A DNA stretch of 64,000 nt, from the NCBI GenBank assembly GCA_035772735.1, contig JASDFA010000007.1, forward strand, positions 36,672,501-36,736,500, in the 5' to 3' direction. Source of the DNA: Datura wrightii (Eukaryota > Streptophyta > Magnoliopsida > Solanales > Solanaceae). How positions within the stretch are numbered: the first letter of the stretch is position 1; each line of letters opens with the position of its first letter. The notes below the pieces were generated by a model that saw only the letters and a list, made by a program, of their open reading frames with translations, was not told the origin of the DNA and did no database searches. Of the stretch, positions 10,863 to 22,470 are shown in pieces. Made by a program: the position numbers and the translations under genes.

Positions 10863-13001
10863 TGTCATGCCCCACTTTGGGAGGCATGAATGGCACCTGG
10901 TGCCCTACTAGGACCTGAACTGCTGAGCTGACTGAGCCTGAGCACCTCTGGTGATGGGCTGACTCTAACTCTAGAATCAAGAAAACAATGGGCTATATAG
11001 CGGCTGTAAATACAACCCCTGGCCGACAATGCCTATAGCCACCTGCGAAAGTAAAAGCCTAACCAGAGACAAACAATTATAGGCAGTCCTATGGGGCCGA
11101 CAAGGCCACCATGATAACTAGTTATGACTTGAAAGCAAAATCAGATGCTAAACTGAGCTATGACAGACAAGGCCACCAATCAACAGCTTAACTAGGCCCC
11201 ATACGTCCAACACACTTAGTCTAAAACACATATGTGCCCCACGCGGCCGATATCATCTAATCACAGGGAAGTAATGCAACCAGCTAGCCTCTAGGAGTAA
11301 TAAGATGGTAGGGACAGGGCCCCGACCTACCCATACTGTACAAACAAAAGTAATAAACCTCTATCACACAAGCTCCAGAAGAAAGGAGCTGATGGCTCTG
11401 TACGGCTGATTGGGACTACGAGGGACCTGCTCCTCGTCTATGTGCACCTGCAGGAAAATAATGCAGTGCCACAGAAGAGGGCGTTAGTACCACAGGTACT
11501 GAGTATGTAAAGCAGTAACTTTAAATAACTGAAAGTAAGAAATAGAACTGACAAAAACTGAAGTAAAGAAAACAGACTGAAGATGACTAAAGAAGTGAAA
11601 TCAGGACTAAACATAACTGTAAGAAGAAGGGTAGGGTTCATACCTAGAAAATGAGGCGTCTTACTATCTAACTATCAGTAACTAAAGCAAGCATAAACCT
11701 TACCTGGCCCCCATAAGCCAGAAGGTACGATCAACACAAAATAACCCACATAGGCCCCCATTAGCCCTAGTGAGTACACCTCAATCTATATACCCCTATC
11801 AAGGTCATACTGAGTCAACTACCAGCTATAAGCGTCCTGCCGATCCCCTGGGTCTACAACTTGGCCCGCTTAGCCCCTGACTATAGTTGTGTCTGAGTAT
11901 GAGTCTGGAGGACTCCTGATATCTATACACCGGGCGTAAATGCTTGGCGGGGGTGTGTATAAGGCCAACCACGGCAATATGAGGATCTGGATCCCCATCG
12001 TCGTCCCTTGCGGACAGCATGCCGCTCTGTAGAGCGACGTATCCTCGCCCCTAGCGGGCGACGGCACAGCTATTAACCCTGGGGTGGTCACGGAAGCTAT
12101 ACAGGTATAATCCAGCCCAAAACAATACAATTTATGAGTCTCAACTGACAACAACAACTAAACATGATAACATACTCCTGACATGCTTTACTGGGATTCA
12201 TACTGGATTACTATGCTGAACAAACTAACTTGCCGAAAGAAAATGCCTTAACATACCTCGTTCATTGTTTACTGATTAACTGAAGAGTTCCAATTAGTAT
12301 TCAATAGCTCTTCCCAACTAAAATCATGTTACTGGAAAGATAGAACTAGTTTTAACACTAAATTCGGCAAAAAGGAAAACTTCATATACAAATATTAACT
12401 ATATTTCAACTTTACGGAACACGGTCGAACCCTCGTTATTTCTCAAAATTCTAGAAGGGAGAAATGCTTACTCTAAGCCTAGGATCGTATTGACACTAGT
12501 TTGGAGCAATTCCAACAAATTTGGCTTGGCGGGACGATGATTCGCCGGGTGAATTTCACGAAACTAACTCTGTAGAAATGCTCCCTACAACCTTATACTT
12601 CGATACCTAAAGTTAATTCGAATTTGGACGGTGTTTAGAGGCATAATCATATGAAAATTATATGTCTCCTTCGTCTTTATTCTCTATTGGTCGTGTTATG
12701 TATGAAAAATAACATGAAACCTAAGGGTGAGGCCTATATATACTTGAAGCAACATACAAGGCAACGTGGCACGCTGGCCAACGCACCGATTCATCTCCGT
12801 GCCACATTGGCTAACGCGGAGGATCAACTTCATGCCACTCTACCCCTCTGGGTAGCTTGATTCGCCCTCCTCTCGTGAAATCCATACTTGGCACTCGTCT
12901 GGCCTTTCCCTGGGCTCTTTCCTAGTACGTATGACACTCTAAAACTCTCAACCAACATACGAATAGGCCGACTAAACAATAGAAGCTTACGGGGTGTAAC
13001 A
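10863..13001 (-). repeat. K right LTR (5' LTR in sense), 2139 bp
   Basis: Starts TGTCATGCCCC next to the primer site and ends GGGGTGTAACA, followed by AAGCA. It pairs with 5936-8071. Sense-strand TATA-like box at 12732-12741, with the GC-rich modules at 12763-12823 lying immediately upstream of it on the minus strand. Confidence 0.9.
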
Positions 13002-13492
13002 AAGCATATTTTACTTACCTTATATACTTAATACATTTCAAGTACTGACTGCATACTCTAAGCTATATCATTTCATGATATAGGTTTAGGTGATCCAGTT
13101 CGGTCTCCCCGATAGCTTTCTCCCATCTCAATCTAATTTAGCCCCTGTTTGGATGAGTCCTCATCATTCAAGGACATCTATCAGTTTAGCCTTGTTGTTT
13201 CAGTTTTGTTTCAGACATGGAGATAGCTGGGGACTTGTCCTAGTATCTCATAATGTAGTAGAGGCTTATCAGACATAGACTAGTATGTTCATCTTTGAGA
13301 TTTAGCGTTGTGATGGTATCGCTTGATATACGCTTTACGATATTCAGACTTTCACTTATACATGCTTATGTGTTAAGTTTCCACTTTAATTTATGCTCTT
13401 GAGTTGCTATGCACATCCCATGGGTTGAATTGGATCCATTTGTGGTTCTAGGTCCCGTGTCTTGATCTATGGTCCCTGCTTGGGTCATGAAA
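13002..13492 (+). repeat. C 5' LTR, part 2
   Basis: Continuation of C's LTR after K; it matches 42106-42584 in the 3' LTR (GTTTGGATGAGTCCTCATCA and the CATGGGTTGA segment). The end GGGTCATGAAA is a decayed GTGACA terminus, four bases before the primer site. Confidence 0.85.
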
Positions 13493-13496
13493 AACT

Positions 13497-13508
13497 TGGT
13501 ATCAGAGA
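13497..13508 (+). other. C primer-binding site
   Basis: TGGTATCAGAGA, eleven of twelve bases complementary to the initiator Met tRNA end, four bases after the LTR. Confidence 0.88.
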
Positions 13509-14002
13509 CAAAGGTTTAGGTGTGTCCTAAAGTGTCTGAAATCCATGTTAAGTAGAGTCTTCTCCATGAGTGTGAAGCACGCCACACATGTGAGGAAGAG
13601 GCTATAATACATTTTAGGAAATTTCCCTTATTTCATGATCTATGTCGTACGATGAACTACCTCTTTATTCCTCTAACTCGTGCTATAAGCATTTGCAGAA
13701 ATATGCCTCTATGCCGAGTTAATGATAGAAGAAATAGCAACAGAAATGGCCACAATAGTGCAATAGAGATGGGTATCAGCAAGCCGCGCCAACACCAATT
13801 GATCCTTTGCCTGAGCAGGTCTCATATCGAGTTCAGAGCGACATTTCAAATGTTGGCATAGGCCATTACTACTCAGGTGAACCATCAGGCAGTGGCCGAT
13901 GTTCCCCATAATGGGAATGCATCAGCAGTAAGGGTGTGAGGCTTTCTCATAATGAACCCACTTGAGTTTCTAAGGTCGAAGGTGGATGAAGACCTGCATG
14001 AA
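13509..14002 (+). pseudogene. C gag, 5' part
   Basis: Leader followed by the N-terminal half of Gag. A start ATG at 13703 opens a basic N-terminus (RRNSNRNGHN) like that of related gags. Past about 13860 the next recognisable pieces (ATFQMLA, ITTQVNHQAV, MNPLEF) need a frame change and one stop. At 13998-14002 (ATGAA) element B interrupts it. The reading resumes at 24921 with FIEEVQMITKIMGV, showing that the two halves belong together. It is non-functional. Confidence 0.82.
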
Positions 14003-16188
14003 TGTAACACCCCGGAAGGGCCTACGAATAGACCTGGGAGTTGAAGTTGAAAACTGCATAAGACCTAGAATTTGCACTAGTACGACTCGAGGTACGAGTC
14101 ATAGTGAGGACCTACGACTCGTGACTCGAGTCGTGAGGAAATCGGGAGCCTGAGGTTGTGTCACGGGTAGTCCTATGAACTTTGGTGATAAGGGATGACT
14201 CGTGGTTAGGAGTCATGATGAATATCTCAGTGGTGCTAGAGTGAGTTGTCACGGCTCATGGTACGACTCATAGGATGAAGCAATGAGTCGTGGTGAGGAG
14301 TTGTGGTTAAGTATTGGTTTGGGTAGATGGTACCACGGTTTACAGTACGACCCGTAGGATGGTGGTACGAGTTGTGGTATACCAATCGTGGACAAATTAA
14401 TAAAGTTAGGAGAAAGGGTGAAGTGACCACTAGAGGAAACCACGAGTCATGACTTAATGGTACGACTCGTGGTCGGGGCTAGAACTGTTTTTCAGGGAAA
14501 CTTCAGTAAGGGAAATTTCAACTTTTTTTACGCTTTTGGACCCTAAACCACTTCGTTTTGAGGTAGGAACTGGGTCATTAAGGTATGAAAACTCCTGCTA
14601 TGTTAATTTTATCAATTACAAATGTTAGAGAAGGGAGTCGGAAGGGTTTCAAGCAACTTTCATCAAGATTCTTCAAGCTTTCACTTTGGGTTCTTCAAGG
14701 GAGTAGGAAATCACAAAATTTTCAGGTATGTGGGGTTTTGAATGGGTAGATTAGACCCTACCCACGCCCATTTCTTTTCATTTCCTATGATTAAGTTACC
14801 AAATTCTTATGGGTCTTAACCCAATTGCATGATTTCTCACAAGTTTACATGAAAGTGTGGTAGTATGTTTACATTATGAATTTTGAAGTATTTGGACTGA
14901 TATTGCTTGTATATTTTATATTTCATGATTTAAAACTCTAAAAGTATGGATGCCCAATTATGAAGGATTTTTAGTAAAATTCATGTTCATGATGATTCCG
15001 CAAGCTTAATACGAACTTTTGAATTTCAAGCATGTCTTCAAGTTTTCTATTTCTTATGTTATCATGATTATGTTTGGCATAAACTAAGCATTTCAATCAT
15101 GATTAAGATTTTGGGCCATGCTCATATGTTGTGTATTATTTATGAACTACGCTTTAGCTGACTCATGGGCCCAAATTCCATGGCTAGTATTATGAACGTT
15201 CAAGCATGGTATGATTTTCATAATTAAACTAGTTGTGCATGTTATGTATGAATTTCTATGAGCACGTTTCATGTTTTGGGAGTACTACTTAACACCGAGT
15301 AGGTTCGTGGCCCAGGTTACTCCCTGAATCTCAAAACTACGTGCCACTGTAGGATTATGTTTGGGACCTCCTCAGTGACTGTCCCCTATGCCCTACGGGG
15401 CCTTCATGAGTTATATCACGCCTTTCATGGTTCATACCCTTAGCAAGGTATGAACGACCTCCCGACTTTGCGTACTAGTCGAACATCATGTGTGCTCATG
15501 TGGAGTATGTCGATTATAGAAATCTTCCATTGTTCCTCATGGTCTTGAAATATGCATGATTATGTTCTTTTGGCTCAAGTTATGATTTATGAAATGTTTT
15601 TCCCGCATGTTATGAATTTGATGGGTGTATGAATATTTTTTCTTGAAAATATTGAGCCTTACAATATACTTACGATTTCAGTCCTATAATCATGATATCC
15701 CCACTCCTTTAACTTTTATGTTTTTAAGCATTGCTTTCCATACCTTACATACTCAGTACTATCCAAGTACTGACCCACATATTTTCAGGATTCGGTTCGC
15801 AGGTGCAGCATCGTTCCTAGCTTGCGCTCAGTTCCGCTCAGTCTTCAGTGGCGTATCCTCATGATTCAAGGGCTTCATGTTCATACTTGTTTAATAGTCT
15901 TATGTTTTCAAAATGTTTGGGTTAGTTGGGTTCTTGTCCCTTCAACCCACCTTTTATGATTAGAGTCTTTCAGACTTATGTATAGTATTTTGTCATTGAT
16001 GAATGTATTTCGGTTTGTCGTTCCTTACAATTCATGATATAATTTTCAGTTAATTTATGATTGATAAGTTAATTTTTCCACCTTTTTATGAATGAATTAG
16101 TATTATTCTCACTCCATGGTTTAACTTGGGGTCTCTCGGCACTCCTTGTCCCATGTCTACGATCCGAGTGTATTCTCGGGTCATGAAA
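14003..16188 (+). repeat. B 5' LTR
   Basis: TGTAACACCCCGGAAGG start. The end GGGTCATGAAA is a decayed form of the GTAACA end in the 3' LTR. An array of TACGACTCGTG-type motifs lies at 14088-14480. Confidence 0.92.
14088..14480 (+). repeat. TACGACTCGTG-type motif array in B 5' LTR
   Basis: About fifteen variants of the near-palindrome TACGA(C/G)TCGT(A/G) on both strands with irregular spacing, for example around 14090-14125, 14245-14275, 14345-14380 and 14440-14475. The 3' LTR has the matching array at 22795-23205. Confidence 0.78.
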
Positions 16189-16192
16189 AACT

Positions 16193-16204
16193 TGGTATCT
16201 GAGC
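16193..16204 (+). other. B primer-binding site
   Basis: TGGTATCTGAGC, one mismatch from the initiator Met tRNA complement, four bases after the LTR. Confidence 0.88.
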
Positions 16205-16400
16205 AATAGGTTTAGATGTGTCCTAGGGAGTCTGAAAGCTACATTAGGTAGAGTCTTTTTCATTGGTGTTAAGCGCGCCACACTTATGATGAAGAGGCAA
16301 CTGAACGTTTTAGGAATATCCCATTCTTTCATGATCTATGTCGTGCGGTCAAAATCTCTCCCTCTTTCTAATTCGTGTTGTTCGTTACTCTAGAAAATTT

Positions 16401-16484
16401 ATGGCTCCTAGAAGGATAAATAGAAGCAGGAACAGAATGATGAAGCACACGGGGGTGGCAATAATTATAGGAGTCAGCAAGCCC
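16401..16484 (+). pseudogene. B gag, first 28 codons
   Basis: ATG at 16401 opens MAPRRINRSRNR, a basic Gag N-terminus. A frameshift follows. In the corrected frame the codons run up to SQQA and continue in frame at 17918 once solo LTR L and one copy of its target repeat are ignored (...SQQAP then PIQEPQ). That agreement supports the exact L boundaries. The 5' leader 16205-16400 holds no other feature I recognise. Confidence 0.8.
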
Positions 16485-16717
16485 TGATCTTGGGCAGATT
16501 TATATGCCCAAGTGATACTCAAACGTATCATTTTCGTCTTGTTTATTGTGCAATGTGTATACATTTTCATGTAATTGGTAATAAAATGTGAATTTATACT
16601 AACCAACATGATTAGCATTGTTTTGTAGGTAAAACATGATTTTGAGGAGCTAAAATGCATGTTGGAACAATATCGGAGTTGGACTTGGATGCGAGCACGG
16701 AAAAGACATTGGAATGC

Positions 16718-16975
16718 ACAATGTAAAGGGGCTCCGCGATGGAGCCGTGCCACGCTACCATCGCGGAGGCACACTGCATGGAGGATGAATTCATTTGGCA
16801 ATTTCCAGTGAAGCCTCGCGACAGCTCCGTGGCACGGAGGCAAGCCTCCGCGTTGCATGTCGTGCCACGTTGAGGCTATATTCCCGGACCCTAGATTTCC
16901 AGTGAGGGTCCGCGTCCACGCCGTGTCACGGAGGCAGTGCTCCGCGTTGGCCTCCGTGACACGTTGCTTGTTATT
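16718..16975 (+). repeat. CpG-rich inverted-repeat modules upstream of L's TATA box
   Basis: Repeated short modules on both strands: CTCCGCG, GCCGTGCCACG, GTGGCACGGAGG, CGTGCCACGTTG and CTCCGTGACACGTTG. They end about 20 bases before the TATA box. The stretch is much richer in G+C than the rest of the LTR. Confidence 0.75.
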
Positions 16976-16995
16976 CCGGGAAAAATTTCCAATAG

Positions 16996-17004
16996 TATAA
17001 ATAG
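16996..17004 (+). promoter_or_regulatory. Likely TATA box of LTR L
   Basis: TATAAATAG, a strong plant core-promoter match, in the right part of the LTR for a U3/R boundary. Confidence 0.65.
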
Positions 17005-17917
17005 AACACTTAGGCTTATTTTTAATAAATTCAGACTTGGTGGAGCAAGGACGTGGGTTACAGGCAGTTGAGGGACGAAAAAGCTAAGGGTTTTTCTCTC
17101 TTTCTTTCTTCTTTCAATCAATTGTTTGTATGATTAACACTTGTTTTAGGATGATTAATCCACAAATGAGTGGCTAATTCTCTTCCTTGCTGAGGTTATG
17201 AACAATGGTGATGAACTTTGATTATTGAATTGTATGGTTTTTCATCTTCTTCTTCTATGTTGTTTTATTAATTCTTGTTTCTACTGCATTAGTGTGTGGC
17301 CGACATTAATGTACATCTAAAAAGTCCGATTTCACTCGAGAGAGCACGAAATTGGAAAGTTGTGAATTAATAGGGTATTGTTCTTAGCTTGATTTGGGAA
17401 AATTGGGTTTTGATGTGCTTTCCTGATAGAAATATACTTGAAAGCCGTATTAGTCAATTTAGGAACCGGAATTGTATTGCGAGGTCATAAATTGCATTTG
17501 ATCACAGAAATGTAGACGGATGGTTTATGATTCTTAAGTGAGGTTAAATACGAGAGTCTTAATCTCTAGGCTAATGTTCTTGGCTAGCCACTAGAAGAGA
17601 AGAATAACCAAATTATGATTATAATCAAGTTCATTACTTGTTCTTAACCTTGGCATGCTCATATCCATAGTTTCAATTCAAAGTAAATATTTGTTAATAG
17701 TTTTAGTATATAATTTATAAACAAAAATTCTTTAACTTTTGGTTACGTTGTTGTCAGCATAATTAGAGGTAAGCTAGAATATAGTATACTTAAGCAATTT
17801 TACTTATCCAGAGTCTCCTTGGTTCGATACTTGGCTTACTTAGCCACCTTAGTACTTGTTTGACCACGTGCACTTGCGTGTCGGTTTTTAACCCCTACCA
17901 CAGCATCGAACAAGCCC

Positions 17918-19040
17918 CACCTATTCAGGAGCCCCAGGCACCCGATCCAACTGCCCATTTCGAGTTTTGGGCGGCTATTCAAATGCTGGCGCATGCCTTG
18001 ACCGCTCAGGTCAACCAACAGGCTGTTGCGCCTGTTCCTCAAAATAGAAATGCAGCGGCAGCCCAAATCATAGACTTTTTGAGGATGAACCCTCCCCAGG
18101 TCACAGGCGCAAAGGTGGAAGAAGATCCACATGAGTTCATCGAAGGGATTTTAAAGGTCACTCATGTCATGGGAGTGACAAGTGAGGAATGTGTTGATTT
18201 GGCCTCTTATCAACTGAAGGAGTTCTTTTACATTTGGTTCAAGCAATGGAGGGATAGCAGGGTAACGGGAGCAGGCCCTATCAGCTGGGATGAGTTCCAC
18301 ATAGCCTTTCTCGATAGGTTTTTCCCTCGGTAGATGACGGAACTAAAAGCAACTGCGTTTTTCAACCTTAAGAAAGGAAAGATGAAGGTACTGGAATATG
18401 CACTTGAGTTCACTCGCCTGTCAAAATATGCCCCAGATTTTGTGATGGATCAAACGACATGGGTGAGTAGATTCGTGCAGGGAGTAGCTAAGTATCTAGA
18501 TAAGGACAGTAGAACAACCCTGCTTCATCAGGATATGGACCACCCACTTATAGTCCTCTATGCTCAGCAGATGGAAGCAACTCATATGAGGTAGAGAGAG
18601 GCCAAGAAGGCTAGAACTGATAGCCACAGGTTCTCCTAGCCTAAGCCAAGAGGTGAATTTTACCAGCAATCCCAGCACAGGACCACAGCACCAACACCAT
18701 CTTCAGCAAGTACTCCATCCAGCCCACAGGACGGTCAGAGGAGCAGGGCCTCAGGTTCGAGGAGTCAAAACAGCATGCGCGTAGAGCGCACATTCCCATT
18801 TTGTGCTACTTGTGGCAAGAACCACCCAGGGAAATGTTTGGTGGGCTCAGACGCGTGTTTCGAGTGTGGCAAACCCCGACACTAACTTAGGGATTGCCCT
18901 CCAGCTAGGTCAGGGGGTAGTGGAGCCCGCACTTCAGTAGCCAGTTCAGCCGTCCTAGTAGCAGGTCAGAGTCAGCAGGGATCTCCGACTGGCTCAGCTG
19001 ACGGCCAGTGCCAGAACCGGTTTTATGCACTTGGCTCTCA
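17918..19040 (+). pseudogene. B gag, main part with zinc knuckle
   Basis: Gag core from PIQEPQAPDPT through QMLAHALTAQVNQQ, MNPPQVTGAKVEEDPHEFIEG and the YQLKEFFYIWFKQW segment to FFPR (18330). An in-frame TAG at 18331 is followed by the next conserved stretch in the same frame (FNLKKGKMKVLEYALEFTRL). Further stops fall at 18592, near 18638 and inside the zinc knuckle, which reads CFECGKPRH, stop, LRDC (18856-18897). A Cys-rich partner, CATCGKNHPGKC, precedes it. The frame is otherwise continuous, so this gag was lost by point mutation rather than by large deletion. Confidence 0.88.
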
Positions 19041-19440
19041 GCAAGAGAAAGAGACTTCTCCCGATGTGGTTACGGTATGTTGCGAGTTTTTCAGATTGAT
19101 TCTTACTCTTTATTAGATCCAGGAGCTACACTATCTTTTGTGACACCTAACATTTCTAGTCTCTTTGGAGTCAGTCCTGAAATCTTGTCCGAACCATTTT
19201 TTGTCTCTACCCCGGTTGGCGGTTTAGTCACAGTGAGGCAGGTATATAGAGGTTTCCCTATTATAGTGTTACATAAGGTTACCTCAGCAGACTTAGTTGA
19301 ATTGGCTATGACTGATTTTGAGATCATCTTAGGCATGGATTAGTTGTTTGCATGTTATGCCTCTATTAACTGTAGGACTCGGGCAGTGGAGTTTCGGTTT
19401 CCAGGTGAACCAATTTTAGAATAGAGGGGGGGTTCAGTGG
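19041..19440 (+). pseudogene. B protease domain
   Basis: Aspartic protease that matures Gag-Pol. The active-site loop reads LLDPGATLSFVTP (about 19110-19150), followed by the flap region and the conserved end ILGMD (19340). The Trp that normally follows has become TAG at 19341-19343 (TGG to TAG), and another TAG falls at 19422. The catalytic Asp-x-Gly-Ala core is still present. Confidence 0.85.
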
Positions 19441-20890
19441 TACCTGTAGGTTGCTTTATCTCCTATATAAAGGCCAGAAAAATGATTTCCAAGTATTGTG
19501 TTTACCACTTGGTTAGGGTTAAGCATTTCCCGTCCGAGACCCCGACCATTCAGTCAGTCCCCATGGTGGGTGAATACCTCGAGGTATTTCCTGATGACCT
19601 CCCAGGTGTCCCTCCTGAGAGGGAGATTGATTTTGAGATTGACCTTTTACCCGACATGCAGGCCATATCAATTTCTCCCTACCGGATGGCCCCAGTCAAG
19701 CTAAAATATTTAAAGGAGTAGTTGAAGGATTTGTTGGATAAGGGTTTCATTAGACCGAGTAAGTCCCCATGGGGTACCCTAGTGTTGTTCGTCTGGAAGA
19801 AAGATGGTTCCGTGCGGATGTGTATTCACTATAGACAGTTGAACAAGGTCACCACCAAAAATAGATATCCCTTACCTAGTATTGATGACTTATTCGATCA
19901 TCTTTAGGGTGCCAAATACTTCTCTAAGATAGATCTCAGGTCCGGGTATCACCAGCTCAGAGTTCGGAAGAGCGACATTCCGAAGACTGCTTTCAGAACC
20001 TGGTATGGCCACTATGAATTCATTGTTATGTCTTTTAGACTAACCAATGCCCCTGCATCTTTTATGGATTTGATGAACAGGATATTCAAGGCATATTTGA
20101 ATATGTTCGTGATCATGTTCATTGACGACATATTAATATACTCCCGGAGTGAGGAGGAGCATGCCGCACACCTGAGGGTAGCACTCCAAACCCTCAAGGA
20201 TAACCAATTATACACCAAGTTCAGCAAATGTGAATTTTTTTTGAAATCAGTTGCATTTTTGGGGAATCTGGTGTCAAGCGACGGTATAAGGGTGGACTCC
20301 CAAAAGATAGAAGCAGTAAAGAATTGGCCTAAACCGGTAAACCCTTCAGAGATCAAAAGCTTTTTTGTCCTTATGGTTGCTATCATAGGTTCGTGGAAGG
20401 TTTCTCATCCATTGCAACCCTACTAACGATATTGACTCAGAAAAAGGTGAAGTTCCAATGGTCGGAGGCTTGTGAGGAGAGCTTCCAAGAATTGAAGGCC
20501 AGACTCACTTTAGCACCGGTGCTGACTTTACCGGAGGGTACCGATTGCTTTTTTGTATATTGTTATGCTTCGAGGGTCGAACTGGGATGTGTATTGATGC
20601 AGCATGGAAATGTCTTAGGATATACTTCTAGACAGTTAAAAACTCACGAGAAGAATTACCCGACCCATGATCTTGAGTTGGCCGCGGTGGTATTTGCTTT
20701 GAAGATATGGCGACACTTCTTGTATGGGGTTCATGTAGATGTATTCACAAACCACAAGAGTTTAGATATGTGTTCACGTAGAAGGAACTAAATCTTCGAC
20801 AACAGAGGTGGTTGGAGCTACTTAAGGACTACGACATGAGTGTCCTTTATCACCCTGGCAAGGCCAACGTGGTAGCAGACGCTCTTAGTA
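19441..20890 (+). pseudogene. B reverse transcriptase and RNase H
   Basis: RT copies RNA to DNA and RNase H removes the RNA strand. In order: linker (YLEVFPDDLPGVPPEREIDF), fingers (FIRPSKSPWG), palm (KIDLRSGYHQLRV near 19930), catalytic FIDDILIYSRS near 20120, thumb, then RNase H. Stops at 19719 and 19905 stand where related copies have Gln (C has CAA and CAG), so both look like CAG to TAG changes. A frameshift lies near 20390. In RNase H two catalytic acidic sites look changed: YCYAS instead of the usual DAS, and FTNHKSL where C has VDHKSL. The enzyme would therefore be dead even without the stops. Confidence 0.88.
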
Positions 20891-20897
20891 GACTTTC

Positions 20898-21902
20898 ATG
20901 GGAAGTGTGTCGCATGTAAGTGTAGACAAGAAGGAGCTGGTAAAGGAGGTACATCGACTTGCATGGTTGGGAGTTAGGTTAGTTGGTTCGACCGATGGTG
21001 GGATGGTAGTTCAGAACATGTTAGAGTCATCCTTGGTAGCGGAGGTGAAGGCTAAACAAGATGAGGACCTAATATTGGTAAAGTTGAAAGAAGCTGTTCA
21101 AAATCAGAAGGTAGAAGTCTTCTCCAAATGGGGAGATGGTGTGCTTCTGTACCAGGGTCACTTATGTGTCCCTAGCGTGGGTGATTTGAGAAGCTGGATG
21201 TTACGTCAGGCTCATGGGTCCAGATATACTATACATCCAGGTGCCACCAAAATGTATTATGCCATGCGGGAAATCTACTGGTGGAATGGCATGAAACAGA
21301 ATATTGCAGAATTTGTAGCTAAGTGCTCGAATTGCCAACAAGTGAATGTCGAGCATCAGAGACCGGGGGGTGTACTCCAAGATATTAGCATTCCTACTTG
21401 GAATTGGGAAGAAATCAACATGGACTTTGTGACAGGTTTGCCCCACACTCCTAGATAGTATGACTCCATTTGGGTTGTGATGGATAGGTTGACCAAGGTT
21501 TCTCATTTTCTACTGGTCAAAACCACTGATTCATCAGAAGATTATGCAAAGTTATACATCTGAGAGTTGGTTAGAAAACATGGAGTGCCCTTGTCCATTA
21601 TATCAGATAGAGGTACCCAGTTCACCTCTCAGTTCCGGAGATCTTTGCAAAAGGGACTTGGCACCCAGGTCAAGCTTAGCACGGCATTCCATCCGCAAAC
21701 GGATGGTCAGGCGAAGTGTACTACCTAGACTCTCGAGGACATGTTGAGAGCTTGTACTAAGGGCAGTTGGGACGAGCATTTGCCTCTTATTGAGTTCGCC
21801 TACAACAACAACTACCACTCTAGCATACAAATGGCACCATTCGAGGCCTTTTACGGTTGACGATGTAGATCGCCCATTGGGTGCTTTGAAGTCGATGAGA
21901 CT
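20898..21902 (+). pseudogene. B integrase, zinc-binding and catalytic core
   Basis: Integrase inserts element DNA into the host chromosome. The N-terminal His/Cys zinc site is visible (SRYTIHPGATKMYY then CSNCQQV, 21220-21345). The catalytic triad also survives: Asp in INMDFVTGLP (21420), Asp in IISDRGTQF (21605) and Glu in MAPFEAFYG (21845). Stops interrupt it at 21456 (TAG), 21561 (TGA), 21726 (TAG, where C has CAG) and 21858 (TGA). The stops at 21456 and 21858 recur at the equivalent places in element C. Confidence 0.9.
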
Positions 21903-22470
21903 TTGTTAGTGGGACCCGATTCAGTCCATGAAGCTATGGAAAGAGTTCAGTTAATAAGAGAAAGGATGAAAACGGCTCAAAGTCGCCAAAAGTCTTATGC
22001 AGATGTGAGGAGAAGGGAGCTTGAGTTCGAGGTCAATGATTGGGTGTTTCTGAAGGTATCTCCCATGAAGGGAGTGATAAGATTTGGAAAGAAAGGAAAA
22101 CTCAGCCCCTCGCTATGTTGGCCCATATCGGATTGTGAGGCGAGTGGGTAAGGTAGCCTATGAGTTGGAGTTACCTTTAGAGTTGGCTTTGGTTCACCGC
22201 GTGTTTCATGTATCGCTCTTGAGAAAGTGCATGGGAGATCCAGCCTTAGTGGTTCCGGTAGAAAGTATTGGTGTGAAGGATAGCCTTAGTTATGAACAGA
22301 TCTCTGTTGCAATCTTGGATCATCGGGTTCGAAGGTTGAGGAACAAGGAAGTACCTTCAGTAAAGGTGTTATGGAGAAACCAACATGTTGAGGGAGCTAC
22401 GTGGGAAGCTGAAGCGGATATGATGGCCAAATACCCCCATTTGTTCCCTATCGGCCCAGTTTCAATTTGA
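21903..22470 (+). pseudogene. B integrase tail with chromodomain
   Basis: The C-terminal part of the polyprotein. The segment VQLIRERMKTAQSRQKSYAD (about 21940-22000) and an SH3-like GPYRIVRRVGKVAYELELP stretch lead into a chromodomain ending VKVLWRNQHVEGATWEAE (22355-22415). The polyprotein ends at the TGA at 22468. In chromoviruses this domain is thought to steer integration toward modified chromatin. A one-base frameshift near 22100 separates the two parts; each half is otherwise open. The chromodomain assigns B to the chromovirus branch. Confidence 0.88.

Larger units (their letters stand above)
5936..13001 (-). mobile_element. Element K: rearranged Ty3/gypsy copy inside C's 5' LTR
   Basis: Minus-strand element with TG...CA LTRs at 5936-8071 and 10863-13001. 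The repeat AAGCA appears three times: 5931-5935, 8072-8076 and 13002-13006. Between the LTRs lie 59 bases of C's LTR flank (8072-8130), then the K RT, protease and gag. RNase H, integrase and the normal 3' junction are missing. The simplest history is insertion, tandem duplication, then LTR-LTR deletion (see findings). Confidence 0.85.
16485..17912 (+). mobile_element. Solo LTR L (1428 bp), Athila/Tat-like, in B's gag
   Basis: TG...CA ends (TGATCTTGGGC to GCATCGAACA) with target repeat AGCCC at 16480-16484 and 17913-17917. No primer site, tract or genes: a solo LTR left by LTR-LTR recombination. Its 3' end has the TTGGTTCGATACTTGG and GTGCACTTGCG segments typical of Athila/Tat LTRs, so it is unrelated to its host. 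GC-rich inverted-repeat modules at 16718-16975 precede a TATA box at 16996. It is the innermost insertion of the stack. Confidence 0.85.

Noticed and set aside
16385..16858. Minus-strand open frame of 157 codons
   Set aside because: It spans the border between B's gag start and solo LTR L, so it cannot be an ancestral gene, and it shows no protein motif.
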